Origin: Bacteroidales bacterium
GTDB lineage: Bacteria; Bacteroidota; Bacteroidia; Bacteroidales; VadinHA17
DNA length: 64,000 nucleotides
Assembly (NCBI GenBank): GCA_009877105.1
Contig: WXFD01000034.1
Location: 35,548 to 99,547 of the forward strand
Direction of reading: 5' to 3'
Made by a program: the position numbers and the translations under genes. Numbering within the stretch: position 1 is the stretch's first letter; the number at the start of each line of letters is the position of its first letter. The notes under the pieces are model-generated. The model saw only the letters and a list, made by a program, of their open reading frames with translations. It made no database searches and was not told the DNA's origin. Shown piece by piece: positions 1-8,357 of the stretch.

Positions 1-183
1 CTCAACCCTGATAAAAGGCGACAAGGCTCTGAGTCCATCAATGAATGTTACGACATCACTGTATCCGGATGTGGATTTGTAACCGGTGCGTTCTGCCACT
101 GTCAGCAGGTCCTGACCGGATGATCCTTCAGCGGTAACCAGTATTATAATCAGAAAGAAAACAAATCTCAGCAGTTTATTCAT
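1..183 (-). CDS. Secreted M14-like zinc carboxypeptidase, N-terminal fragment (runs off left edge)
   Basis: Only the first 61 codons lie in the window, starting from the ATG whose complement is at 181-183. The product opens with a signal peptide (basic MNKLLR, a hydrophobic run, then a likely cleavage near SSGQD). It continues with a stretch of the type LLTVAERTGYKSTSGYSDVV and then FIDGL, SPFIRVE. This resembles the N-terminus of secreted Bacteroidota M14 carboxypeptidases, in which a short helical segment precedes the catalytic domain. No zinc-binding residue is inside the window, so the family call rests on resemblance alone. Export and a hydrolytic role are inferences. Confidence 0.5.
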   Translation of the reverse strand, partial: MNKLLRFVFFLIIILVTAEGSSGQDLLTVAERTGYKSTSGYSDVVTFIDGLRALSPFIRVE

Positions 184-363
184 CCCGGAAAACAATTGAT
201 TTAAAGCATTAAAATTAGACCTTTTCCAACAAATACAGTGTCGCTGAAAAAGACAAAATGAGTATCAATCCGGGACAACTGTCATATGCCTTTCTTAAAA
301 GAATTGGTAAAATTGAAATTATATGCGTACATTAGCGGCCTTAATTTTTTAAAACATATTAAA

Positions 364-555
364 ATGAACAAAGGAACAGTTAAGTTTTTTAATGTAACAA
401 AGGGATTCGGATTCATAAAAGATGCCGATTCGGATAATGAGTATTTCGTTCATGCAACAGGTCTGATTGACAAGATCAAGGAGAATGACGAAGTTACTTT
501 TGAGCTTGCAGAAGGCAAAAAAGGAATAAATGCAGTGAATGTAAAACTATCTTAG
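364..555 (+). CDS. Cold-shock domain protein (CspA family)
   Basis: A 63-residue single-domain CspA-type protein that binds single-stranded RNA or DNA and acts as an RNA chaperone. It begins MNKGTVKFFN and carries RNP-1-like KGFGFI and RNP-2-like YFVHA motifs, ending in the usual short acidic-to-hydrophobic C-terminal strands (NDEVTFELAEGKKG). The frame is open further upstream to about 286, but family length and alignment place the start at 364; the upstream residues are non-homologous. The gene stands alone and is followed by a clear intrinsic terminator. The AT-rich leader may form part of the 5' UTR, as in other cold-shock mRNAs, but no promoter box is convincing. Confidence 0.93.
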   Translation: MNKGTVKFFNVTKGFGFIKDADSDNEYFVHATGLIDKIKENDEVTFELAEGKKGINAVNVKLS

Positions 556-582
556 ACCCGAAACATCACAGTTTATTATACC

Positions 583-611
583 GGAGGCTGAAGTATCAGC
601 CTCCTTTTTTT
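583..611 (+). terminator. Intrinsic terminator of the cold-shock gene
   Basis: A perfect 9-bp stem (GGAGGCTGA, loop AGTA, TCAGCCTCC) is followed directly by seven T residues, 28 nt after the stop codon of the cold-shock gene. Confidence 0.9.
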
Positions 612-776
612 GCGATTTATCGAAGGGAACCGGTTGGAAAGGAAGTCAATCGGGCATTGTTTCCGAGTGCCTGCCGGCGGATTGCTTCTCTAACCGGCAG
701 ATCGGCAAAGATCATTCCTCATTATCATTTACAATCCTCCGGCAATATGCAGCCTGCAGTTAAATCCCGGGAAGGA

Positions 777-890
777 TCACTGCTTGCTCTGGTTTGCCTT
801 TTTTGCTTTTTTAGCTGCCCTTTTTTCCTTTAATGATTTGGTGGCCTGTTTCTTCACTTTTGTCTGTGCCTTGGCTTTTTCGTGTGACAT
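777..890 (-). CDS. Small lysine/alanine-rich basic protein (37 aa)
   Basis: A 37-codon frame starting MSHEKAKAQTKVKK and continuing with a TKSLKEKRAAKKAKKA segment; more than a third of residues are Lys. Such short, highly basic proteins occur in Bacteroidota genomes, but no function is established that I know of. The composition suggests binding to nucleic acid or to ribosomes, which is inference only. Support for a real gene comes from a well-spaced promoter (TTG, 20 bp, TATATTTG) just upstream, inside the 3' end of pgl and its spacer. It lies on the same strand as pgl and could also be read through from it. Confidence 0.6.
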   Translation of the reverse strand: MSHEKAKAQTKVKKQATKSLKEKRAAKKAKKANQSKQ

Positions 891-896
891 GACAAT

Positions 897-939
897 AGGT
901 TTTTATATTTAAACAAGATAGCCAAATATATAAAAACCT
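897..939 (-). repeat. AT-rich inverted repeat between pgl and the 37-aa gene
   Basis: AGGTTTTTATATTT at 897-910 pairs with AAATATATAAAAACCT at 924-939, with one 2-nt bulge and a 13-nt loop. In a transcript running past pgl it would fold just after the pgl stop codon. It overlaps the proposed -7 box of the 37-aa gene, so it could act as a processing or partial termination site, or simply reflect an AT-rich promoter. Confidence 0.4.
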
Positions 940-953
940 GTCATATCTTACAA
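923..953 (-). promoter_or_regulatory. Bacteroidota-type promoter for the 37-aa gene
   Basis: On the minus strand, TTG (complement of 951-953) is followed by 20 bp and then TATATTTG (complement of 923-930). This matches the Bacteroidota -33/-7 consensus TTG...TAnnTTTG with normal spacing. It sits 33 nt or more upstream of the ATG at 890. The -33 part overlaps the last codons of pgl. Confidence 0.55.
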
Positions 954-1706
954 TATTAAACCGTCTGCGGTTCCGGAAGGAATCAGCGAAGCCGCTTCCC
1001 TGTCGAGATACCATACGGCAGCTCCGCCGGCCGGACAAACAAACGATGCCGGAACAGGTTGTTGCTTACTATCGGTGCACAAAACTCTTCTGACAATTTC
1101 TGCCTTATCTTTCCCGGTAACCATGAAGTATATTTTCCCGGAGTTATTGATAATCTTACCGGAAAGGGTAATCCTCTTCTGGCCTGTCTGCGGATGCCTG
1201 GCAACATGACACGGTTTATCGGAATGGAAAAAAGCCTCATTTCCGGGGAAAATTGAAGCCACATGACCATCCTCGCCCATTCCCAGCAGCATAAAGTCCA
1301 GTCCGGGGATCCCATTCCTGATTTCGGTATTTTCCCTTAGTGCCGCCGAGTACCGTATCGCTTCCTTTTCCGGGTCAGCCTCACCCTTTATCCGGTGTAC
1401 ATTTTGCCCTGGGATTTCAATCCTGTCGAGGAAGGATTCCTTTGCCATTCCGTAATTGCTGGCGGCATCGGATGGAGGTACGCATCTTTCATCAACCCAG
1501 AATATATGAACATTATTCCAGTTTACAGATCCGCCAAAGTGCTCACCCAATACCGTAAACAGAATCCGTGGAGTGCTACCACCCGGAATGGCCATTGCAA
1601 AGGGCCGGCCTTCAGCCTCCCGGTTCCGTGCAAGGCTTACAATATCCAACGCCATGCTCTCGGCCAGCTCAAACCTGGAATTGAAAATTCGTACAGAAGC
1701 TTTCAT
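948..1706 (-). CDS. pgl: 6-phosphogluconolactonase
   Basis: DevB/SOL-type 6-phosphogluconolactonase, which hydrolyses 6-phosphoglucono-1,5-lactone to 6-phosphogluconate in the cytosolic oxidative pentose phosphate pathway. The 252 residues match the usual length of the family. Diagnostic motifs are PGGSTPR at residues 41-47 (phosphate binding), the WVDERCVPPSDAASN region at 70-84 and LGMGEDGHVASIFP at 141-154. It lies 163 bp downstream of zwf on the same strand, so the first two enzymes of the pathway are adjacent and probably co-transcribed. The third enzyme, 6-phosphogluconate dehydrogenase, is not in the window. Confidence 0.95.
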   Translation of the reverse strand: MKASVRIFNSRFELAESMALDIVSLARNREAEGRPFAMAIPGGSTPRILFTVLGEHFGGSVNWNNVHIFWVDERCVPPSDAASNYGMAKESFLDRIEIPGQNVHRIKGEADPEKEAIRYSAALRENTEIRNGIPGLDFMLLGMGEDGHVASIFPGNEAFFHSDKPCHVARHPQTGQKRITLSGKIINNSGKIYFMVTGKDKAEIVRRVLCTDSKQQPVPASFVCPAGGAAVWYLDREAASLIPSGTADGLIL

Positions 1707-1855
1707 TGGTATCTGTTTATGGTTTCAGTTAAAAAATTCAGACAAAAGGAGGCATGGATTAAGTAATAACATCTCCGGTAATGCTGGTCTGGTTGTAAAA
1801 CATCTGCTACATTTGAAATAATGCATCCGAGTGAGTTCAATTAAACGCCGGTATC

Positions 1856-1877
1856 AGCTGTGAAATAATTCACAGCT
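1856..1877 (-). other. Perfect hairpin across the zwf stop codon
   Basis: AGCTGTGAA (1856-1864), loop ATAA, TTCACAGCT (1869-1877): a 9-bp perfect stem that includes the zwf stop codon (1870-1872). There is no T-run after it on either strand, so it is not a standard intrinsic terminator. It may stabilise the zwf transcript or uncouple zwf and pgl levels. Confidence 0.5.
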
Positions 1878-3396
1878 CACAATACAGTTCCTCGTCGGCC
1901 AAATTCTTGCATGGATATCTCCACGATAGGCCGTCGCCTTCTATCAGGGAATTTGATATTTCAGGGCCCCATGTTCCTGCAGGATACCCATAGATCTTTA
2001 TTTCCGGATTATTTTTCCATGCGCGCTGAACGGGTTCGACGAATTTCCAGGCCATTTCAACTTCGTCATCCCTGGAAAAGAGGGTTGAGTCGCCTTCCAT
2101 CACGTCGAAGAGAAGTCGTTCGTAAGCAGAAGGTACTCTTACGTCAGCAAGATCCTTGTAATGAAAATCCATGTTCACATTCTTCACATTGAAACCCGCT
2201 CCGGGCTCCTTCATGTCAAATTTGAGGAGTATTCCCTCATCGGGCTGGATCCTGATAATAAGCTGATTTCCCGACCGGTTGCCGACAACTCTCTGAAAAA
2301 GATGGTGAGGTGTTGGCTTGAAATGGATCACTATCTCGGTTACTCTTGTCGGAAGGCGCTTTCCGGTACGTATGTAGAACGGGACCCCTCCCCAGCGCCA
2401 GTTATTGATAAAAAATTTCATGGCAACATAGGTTTCAGTCCTGGAATGGATATTAACATTTTTCTCATGCCTGTATCCAGGTACGGCCTCTCCTCTTATC
2501 CTTGAACCGGTGTATTGCCCTCTGATAACCTGGCCGGGCACCTCTGATTCCTTAATGGGCTGAAACGACTGGAATACCTTAAGGACCTCATTCCTGATGG
2601 CATCGGCATCGAGCGACGATGGTGGTTCCATTGCGGTAAGGCCCACCATCTGAAGGAGGTGATTCTGCACCATATCCCTCAGTGCACCTGAGGAGTCATA
2701 ATAGCTTCCGCGATCCTCAACCCCAATGCTTTCGGCTGAGGTTATTTCAACCCGATGTATGTAATTCCTGTTCCATAAAGGTTCGAATATCCCGTTGGCA
2801 AACCGGGTTACCAGGAGGTTCTGTACGGTTTCCTTCCCCAGGTAATGATCTATCCGGTAGATCTGGTCCTCCGTGATCAGCCTGTGCAGGGTGTTGTTAA
2901 GCTTTATTCCAGATTCAAGGTCGTATCCGAAAGGTTTTTCAATGATCAGCCGCCGGAAACCGCTGTCCTGCTTCGTTAAGCCTGCTGAAGCCAGATTGCC
3001 GGCAATCAATTCATAAAGGCTGGGTGGGGTTGCCATGTAAAAAATCAGGTTGTTTCCTATATCCAGGGTACTGCACCTTTGCGAAATGAACGTCCCGAGA
3101 TTCCTGTAATCTTCCTGATTGTCATAGGCAATTTTTCTGTACGAGATATTTGCCAGGAACTTTTGGACATTCTCCTTTGAATCAACCTCTTCGCCTGAGT
3201 AGTTGACAATGGCTTCTTCCATCATCTGCCTGAAAATGTCTGAAGTTATCTCTGTTCTGCCTAAACCGATTAATTCGAACCTCTCGGGAAGTAGATCCTG
3301 TTTCTGCAATGAATAGATGGCTGGTATCAGCTTACGCGAGGTGAGATCTCCCGTTGCTCCGAATATAACCAGGATGAGGTTGTCAGGTTTTTTCAT
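1870..3396 (-). CDS. zwf: Glucose-6-phosphate 1-dehydrogenase
   Basis: Oxidises glucose 6-phosphate to the lactone with NADP+ (or NAD+) as the entry step of the oxidative pentose phosphate pathway. The 508-residue length is typical. The N-terminal Rossmann fold has FGATGDL at 12-18, then the substrate segment EKPFG at 153-157 and the signature RIDHYLGK at 181-188, where His184 is the expected substrate-binding His and Lys188 is conserved. The C-terminal half has the all-beta G6PDH domain. The start MKKPDNLILVIFG places the nucleotide fold at the expected distance. It is divergent from the GH127-type gene. No 6-phosphogluconate dehydrogenase gene follows. Confidence 0.97.
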   Translation of the reverse strand: MKKPDNLILVIFGATGDLTSRKLIPAIYSLQKQDLLPERFELIGLGRTEITSDIFRQMMEEAIVNYSGEEVDSKENVQKFLANISYRKIAYDNQEDYRNLGTFISQRCSTLDIGNNLIFYMATPPSLYELIAGNLASAGLTKQDSGFRRLIIEKPFGYDLESGIKLNNTLHRLITEDQIYRIDHYLGKETVQNLLVTRFANGIFEPLWNRNYIHRVEITSAESIGVEDRGSYYDSSGALRDMVQNHLLQMVGLTAMEPPSSLDADAIRNEVLKVFQSFQPIKESEVPGQVIRGQYTGSRIRGEAVPGYRHEKNVNIHSRTETYVAMKFFINNWRWGGVPFYIRTGKRLPTRVTEIVIHFKPTPHHLFQRVVGNRSGNQLIIRIQPDEGILLKFDMKEPGAGFNVKNVNMDFHYKDLADVRVPSAYERLLFDVMEGDSTLFSRDDEVEMAWKFVEPVQRAWKNNPEIKIYGYPAGTWGPEISNSLIEGDGLSWRYPCKNLADEELYCEL

Positions 3397-3548
3397 GCTC
3401 TAAGTGTTTTTAATCTCTTATCCGGCAAATTAAAACCTATAACACTGATCGGCGTCATAATGTTGCCGGTATTTTATAAACATATCGAATTTTTCTGCGA
3501 TATTGGTACTGATAATACAGAAATATAACACATGATCCGACGAGTACC

Positions 3549-5603
3549 ATGAAAACAGCAGTCCGTTTTTTTCTGGTTTGCCTTTTATTGACGGGATGTA
3601 ATGATGAAATGAAAAATGCAAGTTATGAATCCAATCCATGGCCCCTGGTGCAGAATGCCTACATCAGGCTGCCCCTTGGTGCAATAAAGCCCGAAGGCTG
3701 GCTGATGGACCAGCTCAGGGCACAGGCAGAAGGGCTTACCGGAAATATTGATGAATTCTGGCCTGATCTTATGAATTCGGCATGGAAGGGAGGCGATGGC
3801 GAAGCCTGGGAAAGGGGTCCATATTACCTCGACGGGCTTGTTCCGCTGGCATACCTGACTGATGATGAGAAATTAAAAGAGAAGGTCGGCAGGTGGATTG
3901 AACCTGTTATTTCCAGCAGCACTGACAGCGGATGGTACGGGCCTGCAAAAAACAAGGACCGTTGGCCGCTGGCTGTGGCAAACAAGGTATTGATGCAATA
4001 CTACGAAGCCTCCGGCGATGAGAGGGCAATTGAAGTTTTAAAAGGATATTTCAGGTATTTGCTTTCAGCTCCGCCCGACTGGCCCGATAAGGAATGGCGA
4101 GGTTCAAGGGCCATGGAAAATGCCGTGGCAGGTTACTGGCTGTACCGGAAAACAAAGGAACCATGGATACTGAAGGTTATTGAGTCGGTCCAGAATAACA
4201 GCTCCGACTGGACATCCTATTATGAGAAGTTCCCATGGGATTCGGCGGCATCGGCAGATAAGAGGATCCCCCTGAACTGGGGCCCTGACGGCCTGACGGC
4301 ACATGTTGTCAACAATGCCATGGCAATCAAGTATCCCGGCCTCTGGTACCAGCAATCAAATGACAGCAGGTTCCGTGATGCCGTGCATGAAGGCATAAAC
4401 AAGTACGATAAAAACCATGGACAGGCCGGAGGTCGTTTCTCGGGAGATGAGCATCTTTCGGGCAGAAGCCCTGACCGGGGCACCGAACTCTGTGCAGTGG
4501 TCGAATATATGTACTCTCTGGAGGAACTGTATGCCGTCCTGGGTGACAACTCACTTGCCGACAGGCTGGAAATGCTGGCTTTCAATGCACTCCCCGGAAC
4601 ATTAACCGCCGACATGTGGGCCCACCAGTATGACCAGCAGTCAAATCAGGTCCTCGTAAGCGCGGATGAAAGAGCCTGGAGCACAAACGGGAAATATTCA
4701 AACATATATGGCCTGATGCCCAACTTCGCATGCTGCCTGGCCAACATGCACCAGGGCTGGCCAAAATTCACCCAGTCACTCTGGATGGCCACGAACGACA
4801 ACGGACTGATCGCGGCGGTATATGGTCCGTCGAGGGTAAAAGCCATGGTTGCCGGAGAAATTGAGGTGACCGTCAGGGAAGAGACTACATACCCTTTCAG
4901 CGGAACAATACGATTCATCATAAACAGCAGCAAACCGGCAAGGTTCCCTCTTTACCTGAGAATCCCGGGCTGGGCCGACGGTGTGACAATCACGTACAAG
5001 GACCGGAACATCATGCCAAAAGCCGGTTCAACCGTCCGGCTGTTCTCCAGGTGGGACCCTGACGAAGTGATCACAATGGAGATTCCAATGCACATCAGGT
5101 TTGAAAGAAGATACAATAATGCATTTTCTGTGCTGAGGGGTCCGCTTTATTTTTCACTCAGGATGGAAAAGGAATACAAGAGCATAAGAATGAATTATGA
5201 TAATTTCGGATACAAGGGAAGCGTCGACTGGGAAATCAGGCCACTTCACCCCTGGAACTACGGACTGATGATTGACCGGGGTAATCCCGCCAGAGGATTT
5301 GAATTGACTGAAACCCAGCCAGGCGAATATCCGTTTGCAGACAAGGGAGATATGATCTGGTCGGCAGATCAGGGGAAATACGTGAAATATGAAAAAGATG
5401 CTCCGGTAGTGATCAACACAAGAGGAATGCTGATCCCCGGATGGGGAATGAAAAATAATTCGGCAGACATCCCCCCTGCAGGTCCCCTTATGCCTTCAGG
5501 AACAGCAGAAGTAATTCAACTGGTTCCGTATGGCTGTGCAAAACTCAGAATAACCGAATTTCCCGTTGTCGATGTTACCAGGATTGAAGATGCATTCCGG
5601 TAA
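3549..5603 (+). CDS. GH127-type (DUF1680) beta-L-arabinofuranosidase-like lipoprotein
   Basis: A 684-residue protein with a lipoprotein signal ending LLTGC (lipid-modified Cys17), so it is probably anchored in the outer or periplasmic membrane leaflet. The body matches the DUF1680/GH127 fold ((alpha/alpha)6 barrel plus beta domains), starting with LPLGAIKPEGWL at 41-52. Zinc-ligand residues of GH127 appear to be present: Glu313 and Cys315 in GTELCAVVE and the Cys395-Cys396 pair in NFACCLANM, one of which acts as nucleophile in characterised enzymes. Glu301 is a candidate acid/base. Substrate could be beta-L-arabinofuranosides or another sugar, since DUF1680 families differ. It is convergent, with 3 bp between stops, to a GH78 gene. 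Confidence 0.85.
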   Translation: MKTAVRFFLVCLLLTGCNDEMKNASYESNPWPLVQNAYIRLPLGAIKPEGWLMDQLRAQAEGLTGNIDEFWPDLMNSAWKGGDGEAWERGPYYLDGLVPLAYLTDDEKLKEKVGRWIEPVISSSTDSGWYGPAKNKDRWPLAVANKVLMQYYEASGDERAIEVLKGYFRYLLSAPPDWPDKEWRGSRAMENAVAGYWLYRKTKEPWILKVIESVQNNSSDWTSYYEKFPWDSAASADKRIPLNWGPDGLTAHVVNNAMAIKYPGLWYQQSNDSRFRDAVHEGINKYDKNHGQAGGRFSGDEHLSGRSPDRGTELCAVVEYMYSLEELYAVLGDNSLADRLEMLAFNALPGTLTADMWAHQYDQQSNQVLVSADERAWSTNGKYSNIYGLMPNFACCLANMHQGWPKFTQSLWMATNDNGLIAAVYGPSRVKAMVAGEIEVTVREETTYPFSGTIRFIINSSKPARFPLYLRIPGWADGVTITYKDRNIMPKAGSTVRLFSRWDPDEVITMEIPMHIRFERRYNNAFSVLRGPLYFSLRMEKEYKSIRMNYDNFGYKGSVDWEIRPLHPWNYGLMIDRGNPARGFELTETQPGEYPFADKGDMIWSADQGKYVKYEKDAPVVINTRGMLIPGWGMKNNSADIPPAGPLMPSGTAEVIQLVPYGCAKLRITEFPVVDVTRIEDAFR

Positions 5604-5606
5604 GAA

Positions 5607-8342
5607 TCAATCTCCCATTCCGGCAACTCCGATCCTGAAATAAAAGGTTCCTGATGAAAGGACAAGATGATACTGATTACCTTCATGTTTCAGTATTTTC
5701 AGGTATTTGTTCCTTTCAGGCTTTCTACCCCTCTCTGACAGGCCGGTTCCCTTAAGGTAAAGATTTGCGGTGCTTCCGGGTGGAACTGTAACATCATATA
5801 CAATTTCCGGGCCCTCTCTTCTCCATGAAGATATTATCATACCATATGGCCCGTTATGCCTGGCTTCAAAATGATCCAGCCCGTTTACAAAGCAGGGTTT
5901 GAGTATCACATTCCGGAATCCGGGCTGTTTTTCATCGGGATATATTCCCCCGGGTGTTTTATACATCCAGGCGCTGATTTCACCAAACATTATGTGATTC
6001 ATTGATATATCCGACCGGGGATCAATATCCCAGTTCTCATAGAGGGTGGTGGCCCCGTTCCTGATCCACCATCCCCACGAGGGATAGGTATCTTTTACTG
6101 CCATACTGTATGCCAGGTCGGGATATCCGTTCTCGCTCAATGCGTTAAGAATAGCCTTTGAACCAAGGATGCCGACATCCAGGGTATTGTTGGCGGCTTT
6201 TACCGTCCCGGCCAGGGTGTCTGCAACCCTGGTCCTGATTTCCTCCGGGACTATCCCCCAGAAAAGGGGAAGACTCAGCTCTGTCTGGAAACCCTGACCG
6301 TAACAGCCTGTTTCACGATCGAGATACCTGGCATTGATTGCATCCCTTATCCTGTTCGCCAGGGAAAGGTATTTCCGGTGATCCTCAGCCTTGCCGAATA
6401 ATTGTGCTGCCTTCGACAGTATAAGTGCGTCGGTATAATAATAAACGGAAGAAGTGAGCTCCTTTGAGGCGACCGACTTCACCGGGATCCAGTCACCCAG
6501 CCCCCAGTCGGTAAGCCCCGAAGGACTGATCCTGTCAATATGGTCCACATAGTTCCGGATACTTTCGTAGCAATTGTACAGCAGCTGATCATCACCATAA
6601 AAAAGATAAATATACCATGGGATGATCGCAATGGTACTGGTCCAGTCGGGTCCGTTTGCCCAGTGATAACCCCAACCGCCAGTAGGGATTATTGCAGGAA
6701 GAACCCCGTTTGGCTGCTGTTCATCGAGGTGATCATTGAGCCATTTTTCATACACCGTTATACCATCAAAGTTATACAGCCCTGTTTCTATCGCAATATG
6801 GGCATCGCCGGTCCATCCATTCTTCTCACGCTGCGGACAGTCGGTCGGATAGCCGTAAAGATTTGAAAGGTATGAATTGTTCGTTGCCTGCCATATTTTC
6901 CCCAGGAGGGATTCAGATGATTCAATGGTTCCGGCTATGGGAACATCGGAATGCATGAAGTGCCCTTTCAGGCTTTCAATGTCAAGGTTCAGCGGTTTAT
7001 CGGAGCTAACCTCCACATATCTGAACCCCTTGTAATTAAACCGGGGCATGAAGGTTTCCTTTCCCTTGCCGGAAAGAATGAATATATCGGTCTGAAACGG
7101 ATCGCTTTTGTCTTTCGGCCTGTAGTGGACATCGATGTTTGACTGATCGGCCAGTCCGTTTTGAGTGAGCCTTTCAGCATGCCTGAGCCTTATTACCGTT
7201 CCTGCGGCACCGCTTACGGTCAGGCTGCTCACACCGGCAATATTCCTTCCGAGATCAAACATCCAGGTATGGATGTCCTGGCGGGTAACCGACTTTGCCG
7301 GTATCGTCTCAGTAATCCTTATGGGGTGCATGACCTGGGAAACGATCTTCCGGGAAGGAGCTGCCACAAGTATGATATCGTTCCAGGCTGTATCAATGAA
7401 TCCGGGACAGTTCCACCCCGGCTGTTCCAGCCTGGCATCATAATGCTCGCCGGTATAAATACTGTTGAAAACGACAGGACTCAGGGATGTCTTCCATCCT
7501 GTTCCTGTGACAATACTTGTACAAGTCCCGTCCGCGGACTCGATGTTCAGATCGAGGCAGAATTTCGGTCTTCCGCGCCACGGAGCAGCATCAAAAGACC
7601 ATACTGCCGATGATTGATGATTGTACCAGCCGTTTCCCAGGAGTACGCCAATAACATTTTCTCCATCCTGAATGAAGCGGCTCACATCATATACATTATA
7701 TAAAATGCACCGGTCGAAACGGGTGAACGCGGGGTCGAGCCTGTGATCCCCGACCGGGTGCCCGTTTATATATAGTTCATACAAACCTGCCACGGCTATG
7801 TAGACTCTTGCCCGGTTAACCTTTCCACTCACGGTGAAGGATTTCCTGAAATAAGGAGCCGGTTTCAGGCCGGTGTCATGGCTGTCACCAATCCAGCTGC
7901 CTTTCCAGTTGCTTTCTTTCATCATTCCCGTTTCAAAGCTGGCTGTCTCAGAAATACCGGACACCCTTCCCCTGCCATCCCGGATCCTTACGCTCCAGAA
8001 ATATTTTGTAAATGGCTTCAGATCGCCACCTGAATAATGCACCAGATTTAAATCCGACCTGATCTCGCCTGAGTCCCATTTGTCAGCTTTCCCGGCGGCA
8101 ACTTTTGAGGAGTCAGTGCCGACAAATACCTGAAATGTAGATTGTGTTGACCCCATCCGTCCGTCGGCCATCTGCCAGGTTAAGCGTGGCTTTTGCGAAT
8201 CAATGCCTATCGGGTTTTGCAGGTATTCACACCTCAGGTTGACGGCGCTGAACCTTTTGTCCGGGCCTGTACATGATGACAGGATAAAAGCCAGTACCAG
8301 TCCGGCAGCCATAATTTTTTTAAATTCAGGATTTCTTGCCAT
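5607..8342 (-). CDS. Alpha-L-rhamnosidase (GH78) lipoprotein
   Basis: A 911-residue exo-alpha-L-rhamnosidase of GH78. The signal sequence ends ILSSC (lipid Cys24), so it is a periplasmic or surface lipoprotein. Domains in order are a fibronectin-like start (residues 32-140, VNLRCEYLQNPIGID), an N-terminal rhamnosidase beta domain with the GLYELYINGHPVG segment near 186-198, a concanavalin-like beta domain, the (alpha/alpha)6 catalytic barrel with DCPQREKNGWTGDAH at 501-515 holding the expected general-acid Glu506 and Asp513, and a C-terminal beta-sandwich after MNHIMFGEISAW. It releases terminal rhamnose from pectin side chains or glycosides. It faces the GH127-like gene, and the two may attack one arabinose/rhamnose-bearing substrate. 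Confidence 0.93.
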   Translation of the reverse strand: MARNPEFKKIMAAGLVLAFILSSCTGPDKRFSAVNLRCEYLQNPIGIDSQKPRLTWQMADGRMGSTQSTFQVFVGTDSSKVAAGKADKWDSGEIRSDLNLVHYSGGDLKPFTKYFWSVRIRDGRGRVSGISETASFETGMMKESNWKGSWIGDSHDTGLKPAPYFRKSFTVSGKVNRARVYIAVAGLYELYINGHPVGDHRLDPAFTRFDRCILYNVYDVSRFIQDGENVIGVLLGNGWYNHQSSAVWSFDAAPWRGRPKFCLDLNIESADGTCTSIVTGTGWKTSLSPVVFNSIYTGEHYDARLEQPGWNCPGFIDTAWNDIILVAAPSRKIVSQVMHPIRITETIPAKSVTRQDIHTWMFDLGRNIAGVSSLTVSGAAGTVIRLRHAERLTQNGLADQSNIDVHYRPKDKSDPFQTDIFILSGKGKETFMPRFNYKGFRYVEVSSDKPLNLDIESLKGHFMHSDVPIAGTIESSESLLGKIWQATNNSYLSNLYGYPTDCPQREKNGWTGDAHIAIETGLYNFDGITVYEKWLNDHLDEQQPNGVLPAIIPTGGWGYHWANGPDWTSTIAIIPWYIYLFYGDDQLLYNCYESIRNYVDHIDRISPSGLTDWGLGDWIPVKSVASKELTSSVYYYTDALILSKAAQLFGKAEDHRKYLSLANRIRDAINARYLDRETGCYGQGFQTELSLPLFWGIVPEEIRTRVADTLAGTVKAANNTLDVGILGSKAILNALSENGYPDLAYSMAVKDTYPSWGWWIRNGATTLYENWDIDPRSDISMNHIMFGEISAWMYKTPGGIYPDEKQPGFRNVILKPCFVNGLDHFEARHNGPYGMIISSWRREGPEIVYDVTVPPGSTANLYLKGTGLSERGRKPERNKYLKILKHEGNQYHLVLSSGTFYFRIGVAGMGD

Positions 8343-8357
8343 AACAATTGATTTTCT

